The notes: generated by a model from the letters alone, not told the origin. DNA of 64,000 nt from Streptomonospora sp. PA3 (GCF_009728995.1 NZ_VTZW01000008.1:310001-374000); one strand, 5' to 3'. Shown: positions 1 to 9,100, counted from the first letter of the stretch. A program made the numbers and translations.

Positions 1-321
1 CGCGCCGACGGGCTGGTCACCAAGTCCAACCTGATCCTGGGCATGGGCGAGGAGCGCGCCGAGATCAGCCAGGCGATGCGCGACCTGCACGAGGCCGGCT
101 GCGACCTGCTGACCATCACCCAGTACCTGCGGCCCTCCAAGCTGCACCACCCCATCGACCGCTGGGTCAAGCCCGAGGAGTTCGTCGAGCTGTCGGCCGA
201 GGCCGAGGAGATCGGGTTCGCGGGGGTCATGTCGGGGCCGCTGGTGCGCTCCTCCTACCGCGCCGGCCGCCTGTACCAGCAGGCCGCCGAGAAGCGCGAG
301 CGGATCGCCGCGGGCCGCTGA
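1..321 (+). CDS. lipA: Lipoyl synthase, C-terminal part
   Basis: This is the last 106 residues of lipoyl synthase, a radical-SAM enzyme that inserts two sulfurs into octanoyl groups on lipoyl carrier domains. The reading frame is open from base 1, so the 5' part, including the two Fe-S cysteine motifs, lies outside the window. Family-specific C-terminal stretches are visible: [10 protein letters not shown], the [10 protein letters not shown] motif, and the terminal [10 protein letters not shown] segment whose R-S-S-Y-R tail serine ligates the auxiliary cluster in characterised LipA proteins. The stop is TGA at 319-321. The following DUF4191, RDD and glnA genes match the usual actinobacterial lipA neighbourhood. 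Identification is secure; only completeness is limited. Confidence 0.97.
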   Translation, partial: RADGLVTKSNLILGMGEERAEISQAMRDLHEAGCDLLTITQYLRPSKLHHPIDRWVKPEEFVELSAEAEEIGFAGVMSGPLVRSSYRAGRLYQQAAEKRERIAAGR

Positions 322-398
322 GCCCTGGAGCCCCGCCGCGGCGCCGCGAGGCCCGTGCGGGGCCGGTTGCGGGCTCGGGCGGACAACGTAACCAAGCT

Positions 399-426
399 GA
401 GACGGCGGTCGCGGGGCCGCCGTCTC
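399..426 (+). terminator. Hairpin downstream of lipA
   Basis: Arms GAGACGGCGG (399-408) and CCGCCGTCTC (417-426) are perfectly complementary over 10 bp with an 8-nt loop. There is no T-tract, as is usual in high-GC actinobacteria. It sits about 80 nt after the lipA stop and is best read as its transcription terminator. Confidence 0.6.
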
Positions 427-650
427 CCGTCCGCTCGCCCCCGGCCCATATCCTGTGAAAAGGGCGGGGCCAGTCACCGCCCGCCCGGTCCAGGCGGCCG
501 GCGGCGCCCCGCACCGGCCAGACGAGCGGCGGCGCGCGCCCGAGGCGACCGGGGCGCGGCCCGAAGAGCAGGGTTCGACCGATAGGAGGACGGGCAGGAG
601 AGGGGTTACTCCCGTCGGTGCACCACCGGTGCACCCTGCCTGGAAAGACA

Positions 651-1397
651 ATGGCGAAGAAGCCCAAGGACACCAAGGCCCCCGCGGCCCCGGCAGCCGG
701 CGCCACGGGCCAGAACGGCACGCAGAAGCAGCCCGGCAGGCTCAAGCAGTTCGGCATGGTCGTCCGGGTGGTGCACCGGCAGAGCCCGCGCACCATCCCC
801 ATCGCGGTCGGGATCTTCCTGGCGGTGGCTGCGCTGGCCGTGGTCGGCGGCATCGTCTTCGGCGGGTGGCTGTACTGGGGCCCGCTCGGCTTCGGGGTGG
901 CGTTCCTGGCCGGCTTCTTCTACTTCACCCGCGCCACGCAGCGCCTCCAGTACCAGATGCTGGAGGGCCAGCTCGGCGCCGCGATGGCGGTGCTGGACAA
1001 CATGCGCGGCGACTGGACCAGTGAGCCGGGCGTGAACGCCAACCGGCAGATGGACGTCGTCCACCGCGCGGTGGGGCGCCCCGGCGTGGTGCTGGTCGGC
1101 GAGGGCGAGCCCGCGCGGCTGAAGGGGCTGATCGCCGCCGAGAAGAAGAAGGTGGCGCGGGTGGCCTACAACACGCCCATCTACGACGTGCAGGTCGGCA
1201 ACGGCGAGAACCAGGTGCCGATCTCGCGGCTGCAGCGAGAGCTGGTCCGCCTGCCCCGCAACCTGGACAAGGGCGAGGTCGCCGAGCTGCGCTACCGGCT
1301 CAAGGCGCTGCCCGCGGGGATGCAGATGCCCAAGGGCCCCATGCCCAAGGGCGCGAAGATGCCGAAGGTCCCCAAGTCGCCGGGCGGCGGCCGCTGA
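651..1397 (+). CDS. DUF4191 family membrane protein
   Basis: A 248-residue protein of the actinobacterial DUF4191 family, function unknown. The start is ATG 651, preceded by GGAAAG; the frame stays open upstream, but the MAKKPKD start matches the family. Layout: a basic, Ala/Pro-rich N-terminus (about 1-45), two adjacent transmembrane segments (about 48-95), then a roughly 150-residue soluble cytoplasmic domain with GRPGVVLVGEGEPARLKGLIAAEKKK. The C-terminus is a lysine/proline tail with repeated MPKG units. Its place between lipA and an RDD gene is conserved in actinobacteria, so it probably belongs to a housekeeping membrane function, but nothing here shows what it does. Confidence 0.9.
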   Translation: MAKKPKDTKAPAAPAAGATGQNGTQKQPGRLKQFGMVVRVVHRQSPRTIPIAVGIFLAVAALAVVGGIVFGGWLYWGPLGFGVAFLAGFFYFTRATQRLQYQMLEGQLGAAMAVLDNMRGDWTSEPGVNANRQMDVVHRAVGRPGVVLVGEGEPARLKGLIAAEKKKVARVAYNTPIYDVQVGNGENQVPISRLQRELVRLPRNLDKGEVAELRYRLKALPAGMQMPKGPMPKGAKMPKVPKSPGGGR

Positions 1398-1401
1398 GGA
1401 C

Positions 1402-1430
1402 CCGCCGGGCGCGGGAGCCGGGCCCGGCGG
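1402..1430. terminator. Hairpin between convergent DUF4191 and RDD genes
   Basis: CCGCCGGGC (1402-1410) pairs with GCCCGGCGG (1422-1430), a perfect 9-bp stem. Lying between two genes that converge, it could stop transcription from both sides. Confidence 0.55.
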
Positions 1431-1490
1431 CGCCGTGCGGCGGGCCGGCGCGATCGGACGGGGCCCCGCGGCGCGCCCGGATGCGGACGG

Positions 1491-1937
1491 TCACATCCGC
1501 CGGGTGATGGTGCCGGCGGCGCGGTCGTGCAGGCCGCGGTGGTCGCGGTCGTAGACCACCGCCGGGATCACCAGGCACAGCAGGACGGTGCGCACCACCA
1601 TCGCGACCGGCCACGGCAGCGGGCGCTCGCCGGTGGAGGCGACCTCGATGCCCACCATCCGCTTGCCCAGCGTGGTGCCGAACACCGACAGCATCAGCGC
1701 GGTGTAGACGGCGAACAGCAGCAGCGCCGCGCCGGAGGTGAAGGTCGTGGCCGCGGGATCCTCGCCGGGCCCGCCGGTGACAGCCGAGGCCACCAGGGCG
1801 CACATCAGCCAGTCGAGGAACAGGCCCGCCAGCCGCCTGCCCAGGCCCGGTACCGATCCCGGCCCGTGCTCGGGCATGCCCAGCCGACTGCCGCGGTGGT
1901 GGAACTGCGCCTGCTCGGCGCCTTCGGTGTTGGCCAT
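1491..1937 (-). CDS. RDD family integral membrane protein
   Basis: A 148-residue RDD-family membrane protein. The family signature is an arginine in the first hydrophobic segment and aspartates in a second; here GLGRRLAGLFLDWL carries the R and D, and the C-terminus has YDRDHRGLHDRAAGT. Three hydrophobic segments are visible (about 30-55, 65-90, 108-128). The motif SVFGTTLGKRMVGIEV is typical of the family. The function is unknown; some members have been proposed as ion transporters. The start is ATG 1937. It is divergent from glnA1 with about 360 bp between them, a gap that holds the GlnR operator. Confidence 0.9.
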   Translation of the reverse strand: MANTEGAEQAQFHHRGSRLGMPEHGPGSVPGLGRRLAGLFLDWLMCALVASAVTGGPGEDPAATTFTSGAALLLFAVYTALMLSVFGTTLGKRMVGIEVASTGERPLPWPVAMVVRTVLLCLVIPAVVYDRDHRGLHDRAAGTITRRM

Positions 1938-2146
1938 GGAACAACGCTATCGGGTCACTCGTTTTTCCCGCGGGTGTGCGGGGCGGCTCCGGCCGGGCCG
2001 CGGTGGGCCGCGGCGGCCCCCGCCGCGGCGGGCGGGTCCGCTCTCCCCCGAGCGCCCCGCCCGCCCTCGGCGGCGGCGCTCCGCGCCGTGAAGCTTCTCT
2101 CGCGGCATCTGCTGGTGCACGATGGGCAGGGAGAACGCCGAGCTCC

Positions 2147-2184
2147 GTAACGCGCAGGAAACATTGGAGACATGGACCGGAAAT
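2147..2184 (+). promoter_or_regulatory. Double GlnR operator upstream of glnA1
   Basis: The sequence shows GTAAC, six bases, GAAAC (2147-2162), then six bases, GACAT, six bases, GAAAT (2169-2184). The first half matches the actinobacterial GlnR consensus gTnAc-n6-GaAAc exactly; the second follows at the correct 6-nt spacing with one mismatch per box, which is the usual a-site/b-site layout. A TAGCGT -10 candidate lies at 2197-2202, so GlnR would bind just upstream of the promoter, consistent with activation or repression of glnA1 in response to nitrogen. Confidence 0.85.
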
Positions 2185-2297
2185 CGCCTGCTCCTAGCGT
2201 CGTTGCCGTAGCCGGGAGGTTGCGTGGCCGGAGCGCGATACCGCAAAGATGCGGGGCACCGGGCCCGCGGCCTCTTTCACCTGCACGGAGGTAACTC

Positions 2298-3722
2298 TTG
2301 TTCAGCAGCGCCGAAGAACTTCTGGCCTTCGCCCGGAACGAGGACATCAAGTTCCTCGACGTCCGGTTCACGGACCTGTTCGGGGCCACCCACCACTTCA
2401 CGCTCCCCATCGAGCACGTCGATGAGGGAACCTTCGACGAGGGCCTGATGTTCGACGGTTCGTCGATCCGTGGTTTCCAGGCCATCCACGAGTCCGACAT
2501 GCTGCTGCTGCCGGACCTGTCCACCGCGGTCGTGGACCGGTTCCGCCAGCACCGCACGCTCAACCTGACGTTCTTCGTGCACGACCCGTTCACGCGCGAG
2601 TCCTACAGCCGCGACCCGCGCAACGTGGCCCGCAAGGCCGAGGCGTTCCTGCACAGCACCGGCATCGCCGACACCGTCTTCGTCGGTCCCGAGGCCGAGT
2701 TCTACATCTTCGACGACGTGCGCTTCCAGACGCAGGAGAACGCGAGCTTCTACTACATCGACTCCATCGAGGGCGCCTGGAACACCGGCACGCAGAACGG
2801 GCAGTCCAACCTGGGCTACCGGCCGCGCTACAAGGGCGGCTACTTCCCCGTCGAGCCGGTCGACCACTACAGCGACCTGCGCTCGACCATGGTGCGCAAC
2901 CTGATCGACGCCGGTATGCAGGTCGAGATCCAGCACCACGAGGTGGGGACCGCGGGCCAGGCCGAGATCGACTTCAAGTTCGACACGCTGCTGAAGTCCG
3001 CCGACCACGTGCAGCTGTACAAGTACATCGTGAAGAACACGGCCTACTCCGAGGGCAAGTCGGTCACCTTCATGCCCAAGCCGGTCTTCGGCGACAACGG
3101 CTCGGGCATGCACTGCCACATGAGCCTGTGGAAGGACGGCGCCCCGCTGTTCTTCGACGAGTCGGGTTACGCGCAGCTGTCCGACACCGCGCGCTACTAC
3201 ATCGGCGGCCTGCTCAAGCACGCGCCCGCGCTGCTGGCCTTCACCAACCCGACGATCAACTCCTATCACCGGCTGGTGCCCGGCTACGAGGCCCCGATCA
3301 ACCTGGTGTACTCCCAGCGCAACCGCTCGGCCTGCATCCGCATCCCGCTGACCGGGTCCAACCCCAAGGCCAAGCGCCTGGAGTTCCGGGTGCCCGACCC
3401 CTCGGCCAACCCCTACCTGGCCTTCTCGGCGATGCTCATGGCCGGCATCGACGGCATCAAGAACAAGATCGAGCCGCCGGAGCCGGTCGACAAGGACCTC
3501 TACGAGCTGCCGCCGGCCGAGGCCGAGGCCATCGAGAAGGTCCCCGCCTCGCTGGACGCGGCCCTGGAGGCCCTGGAGGCCGACCACGAGTTCCTGGTCG
3601 AGGGCGGCGTCTTCACCGAGGACCTGATCGAGACCTACATCGACTACAAGCGCACCGAGGAGATCGACTCGCTGCGCCTGCGCCCGCACCCGCGCGAGTT
3701 CGAGCTGTACTACGACATCTGA
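2298..3722 (+). CDS. glnA: Type I glutamine synthetase
   Basis: A 474-residue GSI-beta glutamine synthetase: glutamate + ammonia + ATP to glutamine, a dodecameric cytosolic enzyme. The start is TTG 2298 with a strong CGGAGGTAAC ribosome-binding site; [24 protein letters not shown] is the normal N-terminus. Signatures include [11 protein letters not shown], the ammonia/glutamate site [10 protein letters not shown], the ATP-binding [10 protein letters not shown] region, NRSACIRIP and, near residue 402, the Tyr of KDLYELPP that GlnE adenylylates. Presence of glnE downstream agrees with that control. Transcription is likely governed by the GlnR boxes about 120-150 nt upstream. A 14-bp terminator follows. 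This is the main assimilatory enzyme (GlnA1); the second GS at 17.6 kb lacks the adenylylation motif. Confidence 0.98.
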   Translation: MFSSAEELLAFARNEDIKFLDVRFTDLFGATHHFTLPIEHVDEGTFDEGLMFDGSSIRGFQAIHESDMLLLPDLSTAVVDRFRQHRTLNLTFFVHDPFTRESYSRDPRNVARKAEAFLHSTGIADTVFVGPEAEFYIFDDVRFQTQENASFYYIDSIEGAWNTGTQNGQSNLGYRPRYKGGYFPVEPVDHYSDLRSTMVRNLIDAGMQVEIQHHEVGTAGQAEIDFKFDTLLKSADHVQLYKYIVKNTAYSEGKSVTFMPKPVFGDNGSGMHCHMSLWKDGAPLFFDESGYAQLSDTARYYIGGLLKHAPALLAFTNPTINSYHRLVPGYEAPINLVYSQRNRSACIRIPLTGSNPKAKRLEFRVPDPSANPYLAFSAMLMAGIDGIKNKIEPPEPVDKDLYELPPAEAEAIEKVPASLDAALEALEADHEFLVEGGVFTEDLIETYIDYKRTEEIDSLRLRPHPREFELYYDI

Positions 3723-3771
3723 TGCCGCTGCGGATCAGCACGCCCAGGCCCTGATCCGCGCCGCATACGGG

Positions 3772-3810
3772 CCGCCGCCCGCACCTGGCAGGGGGTGCGG
3801 GCGGCGGTTT
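3772..3810 (+). terminator. Rho-independent terminator of glnA1
   Basis: A perfect 14-bp stem, CCGCCGCCCGCACC (3772-3785) with GGTGCGGGCGGCGG (3794-3807), is followed by TTT. A second weaker hairpin (GGATCAG 3732-3738 with CTGATCC 3751-3757) lies immediately after the stop codon. Confidence 0.85.
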
Positions 3811-3967
3811 CCCATGAGATCGGCTCGATGGCGCCCTCGCCCACCTGCGAACGGGTCGACCGGTGGTGACCACCGTTCGCGGGATCGTGTCCAGCGCCCG
3901 CTCCGCCTGGTCAAGAGGTGAGTTTGCAACCCGGCCAGAAGCCCCCACCGTGCTGAACTCCTGGCAC

Positions 3968-3973
3968 TAGACT
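3968..3973 (+). promoter_or_regulatory. -10 box of a probable leaderless transcript
   Basis: TAGACT fits the actinobacterial TANNNT -10 motif and ends 6 nt before the GTG at 3980. No ribosome-binding site precedes that GTG. Transcription would therefore begin at or beside the start codon, giving a leaderless mRNA. Confidence 0.55.
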
Positions 3974-3979
3974 GCGTGC

Positions 3980-4243
3980 GTGGTCGCTCTGCAAATCCGC
4001 GATGTCCCCGAAGAGGTGCGGGACATCCTCGCTGACCGGGCGCACAGGAACGGACAGTCCCTCCAGGCCTACCTACACGCCCTCGTGGTACGTGAGGCCT
4101 CCTGCGACACGAACATCGGACTTCTGGACGAGCTCGCCGACTGGACACCCGGTTCGGGCGTCACCGCCGAGGATGCTGTAGCGGCGCGCGACGCGGCCCG
4201 GGCCGAACGCGGCACGGTCACCGACACGCCATCCCCGCAGTGA
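3980..4243 (+). CDS. FitA/VapB-like ribbon-helix-helix antitoxin, unpaired
   Basis: An 87-residue protein whose first 40 residues, VALQIRDVPEEVRDILADRA then NGQSLQAYLHALVVREA, match the ribbon-helix-helix DNA-binding domain of FitA/VapB-type antitoxins. The acidic, Ala-rich C-terminus (about 50-87) would be the toxin-wrapping part. Such antitoxins normally precede a PIN-domain RNase toxin by a few bases. Here no PIN gene follows: 113 bp later comes an unrelated membrane protein. It is either an orphan regulator or the remnant of a module whose toxin was lost, perhaps in rearrangements linked to the repeat and insertion sequence about 0.5-0.9 kb away. The start choice rests on the leaderless promoter at 3968. 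Confidence 0.75.
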   Translation: MVALQIRDVPEEVRDILADRAHRNGQSLQAYLHALVVREASCDTNIGLLDELADWTPGSGVTAEDAVAARDAARAERGTVTDTPSPQ

Positions 4244-4329
4244 CGAGGCGACCGGGGGAACCGGCAGCGGTCGTCTGCAGTTCGCGCCGCGTGATCGTGA
4301 TTGCGATGTGTCAGGCGGGCGACCCTTGC

Positions 4330-4346
4330 TACTACAGGCTGTAGTA
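4330..4346. promoter_or_regulatory. 17-bp perfect inverted repeat, probable operator
   Basis: TACTACAG-G-CTGTAGTA is a perfect palindrome with 8-bp arms, ending 10 bp before the ATG at 4357. Its core TACA...TGTA form is that of operators bound by BlaI/MecI/CopY-type winged-helix repressors. A matching half-site (TACTACAG) occurs at 52915-52922 upstream of the CopD-CtaG gene. The regulator is not in the window. Confidence 0.6.
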
Positions 4347-4356
4347 ACGTCGGGGC

Positions 4357-4695
4357 ATGGACTTCATCAACTCGGTACTGGTCTTCCTGCACCTGCTCGG
4401 TATGGCGGGCATCCTCGCGGGGTTCATGATCCAGCTGATCACCGGGCACGCCTCGGGGCCCAAGAGCATTCTGCACAGCTCGCTGCTGCAGCTGGTGACC
4501 GGTCTGCTCCTGCTCGGCCTGGCCGAGATGGGGGAGGACCCGGTCAACCACGTCAAGTTCGGCATCAAGCTGGCCGTGGCGATCGCGGTGACGGCCGTGG
4601 CGATCTTCAACGTCCGCAAGCCCGGCAACCCGCTGGCCATCACCGCCGGCGCGCTGACCGTCGTGAACGTGGCCGTGGCCGTGTTCGTGTCCTGA
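4357..4695 (+). CDS. Small integral membrane protein
   Basis: A 112-residue, strongly hydrophobic protein with four predicted transmembrane segments (about 4-26, 42-58, 66-86, 92-111) joined by short loops. The segment GMAGILAGFMIQLITGHASGPKS and the positively charged NVRKPGNP loop resemble small uncharacterised actinobacterial membrane proteins. No catalytic or transport motif can be named. Expression probably responds to whatever binds the palindrome just upstream. It is transcribed alone; repeat R1 begins 40 bp after its stop. Confidence 0.8.
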   Translation: MDFINSVLVFLHLLGMAGILAGFMIQLITGHASGPKSILHSSLLQLVTGLLLLGLAEMGEDPVNHVKFGIKLAVAIAVTAVAIFNVRKPGNPLAITAGALTVVNVAVAVFVS

Positions 4696-4734
4696 GAACC
4701 CCACCTGCCTGGTCTGAACCAATTATCCGACTAC

Positions 4735-5116
4735 GTCCCGTTTAAGAAGTCGGTCACCACAGGAGGTTGCGGCAATGGGGCTGTGATGCGCGAAGCGCTG
4801 TGCGCCGGCTTGCCGCCGAGCGCACGGCGCACTTTTGTGCTGGAGGCCCGCCACCGATGGTGCGGCTCCATCTGGGAAGAACCGCGTGCGCTCGGCGGCA
4901 AGCAAACACGTGACGCGAAGCGTCTCCGTTGGGGTGGTGGCGGGCTGACGGGCGGGCACGTGGCGCGAAGCGTCTCCGTTGGGGTGGCGGCGGGCTGACG
5001 GGCGGGCGGATCGCGCTTCGCGAAGCGCACCCATTGCCGCAACCCCGATCGTGACCGCCCCAGGGGGTACCCGGTGGGTTCCTGGAAAGCGGAGCCCTCG
5101 CCGTTCTTAACCACGG
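4735..5116 (-). repeat. Structured repeat R1 (inverted copy)
   Basis: One copy of a repeat also found at 23958-24460 and 47009-47287. Shared landmarks are GAGGTTGCGGCAATGGG, a CTTGCCGCCGAGCGCAC / GTGCGCTCGGCGGCAAG pair, GGCCCGCCACCGxTGGTGCGG, CGCGCTTCGCGAAGCGC and GGTTCCTGGAA. Its ends are inverted (GTTTAAGAA at 4740 against GTTAAGAACGG read from the other side near 5113), and the inside can fold back on itself. Unlike R3, R1 holds two tandem 50-bp units (CGTCTCCGTTGGGGTGG at 4921 and 4971). The other end abuts the insertion sequence. No protein is supported. Confidence 0.85.
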
Positions 5117-5121
5117 ACTAG

Positions 5122-6120
5122 ATCGTTGATGGGGGTTGTTGTGTGTCCTGGTCAGTGGTCGTAGGCGATCAGCGACCGCTTGACGGGGGGCATCGATCAG
5201 CCAGTTGTGCCAGATCGCGGCGTTGAGCGCACAGATGCGCTGGCAGGTGCGCGCCCAGAGCCCTTCGGCGGTGCGGGCGGCGTGGCGCTCCAGTCCGAGC
5301 TGGTTCTTCAACGTCCAGATCACCGCCTCGATGCGCTGGCGCAGCCAGCCCGGGAAGTGCCGGGGGCCGTGTCCGCGCTGCTTCTCGGACTCCAGGGCGG
5401 GGCGCACGATGGTATGTCCCGTCGCGGCCACGGCGGACTCGATGCCGGCGCCGGCGAAGCCTTTATCGCACACGATCGGGCCCGGGCCGGGCGCGGCCTG
5501 GTGGACGTGCAGCAGGTGCAGGGCCTGCTTGCGTTCGTCCAGCTCCTTGGGGTGGGCCAGGCTGAAGGCGCACACCGCCCCCTCGGCGGTGGTGACGAGC
5601 ATGAGTTTGGCGCCCCAGTAGAAGGCGTGGTGGGACTTGTCCACGCCGTAGCCGGCGATCTCACCCAGGCCCGAGCGGTTGACCGTGACGCGGGAGGCGC
5701 CGCAGCGCAGCGGGGTGCCGTCCATCAGCCGCAGGTTCTCCTGCCAGGTCGGAACCGAGCGGGCCAGCCACATGGAGGCGGCGAGCAGGGCGGGGGCCGC
5801 ATCGCGCAGGTGGCGGTTGTACTCGGATTGGCCGGGCAGGCGGGGGAAGAGGTGGCCGATCCGGGCGGGTGCGGTACGCATCCAGTGGCGCTCGGAGTCG
5901 CAGCGCAGCAGGACTTGGGCGATGGCCACGCAGACCAGTTCGGCGTCGGTGAGCAGCCGTTTGGGGCCGCGTTTTCCCGGTTTCCTGCTCGAGGGCAGGA
6001 CGTGGTCGTCCAGGTGGACATAGAGTGCGATCAGAAGGGCGTCCAGGTTCGTGTTCACAGCTTGAGCATGGGCGCCCTTCGTCGTGCCCGCAGGAGTTCC
6101 GCAAAACTCCCATCAACGAT
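5122..6120 (-). mobile_element. IS982-family insertion sequence, 999 bp
   Basis: Terminal inverted repeats are ATCGTTGATGGGGGTT (5122-5137) and, read from the right end (6105-6120), ATCGTTGATGGGAGTT: 15 of 16 match. Both ends are flanked by CTAG (5118-5121 and 6121-6124), consistent with a 4-bp target duplication, although CTAG is palindromic and short so the exact boundary could shift by a base or two. The element contains one transposase gene on the minus strand. It landed precisely at the glnE stop codon: the right-hand CTAG supplies the TAG stop. Confidence 0.85.
5152..6058 (-). pseudogene. IS982-like transposase with a C-terminal frameshift
   Basis: A DDE transposase of the IS982 family. 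Start ATG 6058 gives MNTNLDALLIALYVHLDD, typical of the family. Catalytic acidic residues are visible in RLMDGTPLRCG, IVCDKGFAG and RQRIEAVIWTLKNQ. The usual family C-terminus, APVKRSLIAYDH followed by a stop, is encoded but in another frame: a run of six Cs (GGGGGG on the plus strand, 5185-5190) has one base too many. With one base removed the protein would be 301 residues ending at TGA 5152-5154. As it stands the frame runs through the IS end into repeat R1 and stops at 4754 (434 residues). This may be a real mutation or a homopolymer sequencing error; the core domain is intact. Confidence 0.8.
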
Positions 6121-9100
6121 CTAGTCGTCGTAAAAGACCCGCTCCATCACCGCGCGCGCCCTGCGGGTGACCCGGCGGTAGTCCTCGACCATGCGCCCGA
6201 CGGCGCCCTCCTCCTCGTCGTCGCGGTAGCCCAGGGCGCCCGCCAGGATGGCCTGGTCGCGCAGCGACGTGGGGATGGAGTCGGAGGGCTTGCCGCGCAC
6301 CAGCATGATCGCCCCCCGCACCCGGGCGGCCGCGCACCAGGCGGCCTCCAGGACCGCCCCGTCGTCCGCGTCGAGCAGCCCGTGGGCGACCGCGGCCCGC
6401 AGGGCCTCCAGCGTGCCGGTCGTGCGCAGGCCGGGCACCTCGCGGGCGTGCCGCAGCTGGAGCAGTTGGGCGACCCACTCCACGTCGGAGAGCCCGCCCC
6501 GGCCGAGCTTGGTGTGCAGGGCGGGATCGGCGCCCCGGGGCAGCCGCTCGGCCTCCATTCGGGCCTTGAGGCGGCGGATCTCGCGCACCGCGGTGTCGTC
6601 GACACCCTCGGCGGGATAGCGCAGTGGATCGATGAGTTCGGTGAACCGCGCGCCCACCTCCGTGTCCCCGGCGACGGGGGCGGCGCGCAGCAGCGCCTGG
6701 CTCTCCCAGGTCGAGGACCAGCGCCGGTAATAGGCGGCGTAGGAGTCCAGGGTGCGCACCATCGCCCCGCTGCGGCCCTCGGGGCGGAGGTCGGCGTCCA
6801 GGTGCAGCGGCGGGTCCACCGCCGGCATCTCCAGCAGCCGCCGCAGCTCCCGCACCATCGCGTCGGCGCTGCGGGTCGCCGCCTCCTGGTCCGCGCCGGG
6901 CAGCGGGTCGTGGACGAACAGGACGTCGGCGTCGCTGGCATAGGTCAGCTCCCGTCCGCCGAAACGGCCCATCGCCACCACGCACAGCCGTGTCGGGGGC
7001 TCCTCGCCGCGCTGCGCGGCCACCCGCGCGCGCGCCGTGCGCAGCGCCGCCTGGATCGTCACCGCCGTGATGTCGGTGAGCGCGTCGCCCACCGCGTCGA
7101 CGTTCGAGACCTCCAGCAGGTCGGCCAGTGCCGTGCGCAGCAGCTCGCGGCGGCGCAGTGCGCGCACGGCGGCCACGGCGTTCTCGGCGGTGCCGTGGCG
7201 GCGCAGGGCCGCGTCGGCCTCGGCCGCCAGCGCCTGGTGCGGACGCTGCACGAGGTCGGCGTCGTCGGCCAGCACCGCCACCGCCTCGGGCGCCCGCAGC
7301 AGCAGCTCGGTCACGTAACGGCTGGTGCCCAGCACCCAGGCCATGCGCTCGGCCACGCGCACGTCGTCGCGGAGCAGCCGCAGGTACCAGGGCGTGCCGC
7401 CCAGCGCCTCACTGACCTGGCGGAAGCCCAGCAGCCCGGCGTCGGGATCGGGGGCGTCGGCGAACCAGCCCAGCATGACCGGAAGCAGCGTGCGCTGAAT
7501 CGACGCCCGCCGCGAGACTCCGGAGGTCAGCGCCTCCAGGTGCCGCAGCGCGCCGGCCGGGTCGGCGAAGCCCAGGGCGCCGAGCCGCTCGCCGGCCTGC
7601 TCCAGGGTCAGCCGCGCCTCCCCCTCGGGCAGGCGGGCCACGGCGTGCAGCAGCGGCCGGTAGAACAGCTTCTCGTGCAGCCGCCGCACGTCGGCGGCGA
7701 CCCGCCGCCAGGCCGCCGTGAACTCGGCGACGGGGTTGGCGGTGTAGCCCAGCGCCCGCCCCAGCCGGCGCAGCTGCTCGGCTCCGTCGGGGCTGTCGGG
7801 GTCGGGCAGCAGATGGGTGCGGCGCAGCCGGTTCAGTTGGAGCAGGTGCTCGACGCGGCGCAGGAAGCGGTAGGCCTCGGCGAGCCCGGCGGCGTCCTCG
7901 CGGCCCACGTAGCCCGTCGCCGACAGCGCCTCCAGGGCGGCCAGGGTGTTGCCGGAGCGCAGCGCCGGGTCGCCGCGGCCGTGCACGAGCTGCAGCAGCT
8001 GCACGGAGAACTCGATGTCGCGCAGCCCGCCGCGGCTGAGCTTGATCTCGCGCTCGGACTCGGCCGGCGGGATGTGGGCGACCACACGGCGGCGCATCGA
8101 CTGCACGTCGTCGACGAAGTTGTCGCGGCCGGCGGCCCGCCACACCATCGGTTCGATCTCGGCGGCGTAGGCGGCGCCCAGCTCGGTGTCGCCCGCGATC
8201 GGGCGGGCCTTGAGCAGCGCCTGGAACTCCCAGGTCTTGGCCCAGCGCCGGTAGTAGGAGACGTGCCCCGACAGCGGGCGCACCAGGGGCCCGTTCTTGC
8301 CCTCGGGGCGCAGCGCCGCGTCGACCTGCCACAGCGTGCCCTCGCGACCGGTCTCGCCGGGGATGCGCATCATCGCCGCGGCCAGGCGGGCGGCCGCGCG
8401 CATCGCCGCCTGGTCGTCGGCGACGCCCTCCGCGGGTTCGGCGACGAACACGACGTCGACGTCGCTGACGTAGTTCAGCTCCCGCCCGCCGCACTTGCCC
8501 ATGCCGATCACCGCCAGGCGGCACAGGGCGGCCTGGTCGGGGTCCTCGGCCCGCGCGACCGCGAGTGCGGCTTCCAGGACGGCCGCGGCCAGGTCGGCGA
8601 GTTCGGCTCCGACTGCCTCCAGGTCGGCGGCGCCGGTCAGATCGCGCCCGGCCAGCCGCAGCACGCGCCGGTGGTAGGCGACCCGCAGCGCGTGCGCGGG
8701 GCCGTCGGGGTCGTCGACCTTCTCGGCGGCCGTGGGGGCGGCGGAGTGGGGATCGGCGCCGACGATGTGCAGCATGCTCGCCCGCAGCTCCGCGGAGCTG
8801 GGGGCGCGCGCCGCGTCGGCGCCGCGCAGCTCCCGCCAGTCGCCGGGGTGGCGCACCAGGTGGTCGGTGAGGGCGGAGCTCGCCCCCAGCACCTTGACCA
8901 GCCGGGCGCGCAGGTCGGGGTCGGTGCACAGCGCGTCCAGCAGCTCGGCGGGCTCGCCGCAGGCCTCCAGGATGCGGCAGAGCCCCAGCAGCGCCTGGTC
9001 GGGATCGGGGGCGGCCCCGAGTTCGCCGACGATGTCGGAGTGCCGGGCGGGATCGATCCCGCTTTCGCTGAGCAGCCGCACGGCCCGCTCGCCGTCGCCG

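Noticed and set aside
4754-6058. A 434-residue transposase as the true product
   Set aside because: The last about 130 residues come from the IS end and repeat R1; the family C-terminus exists in the alternative frame after a one-base correction.
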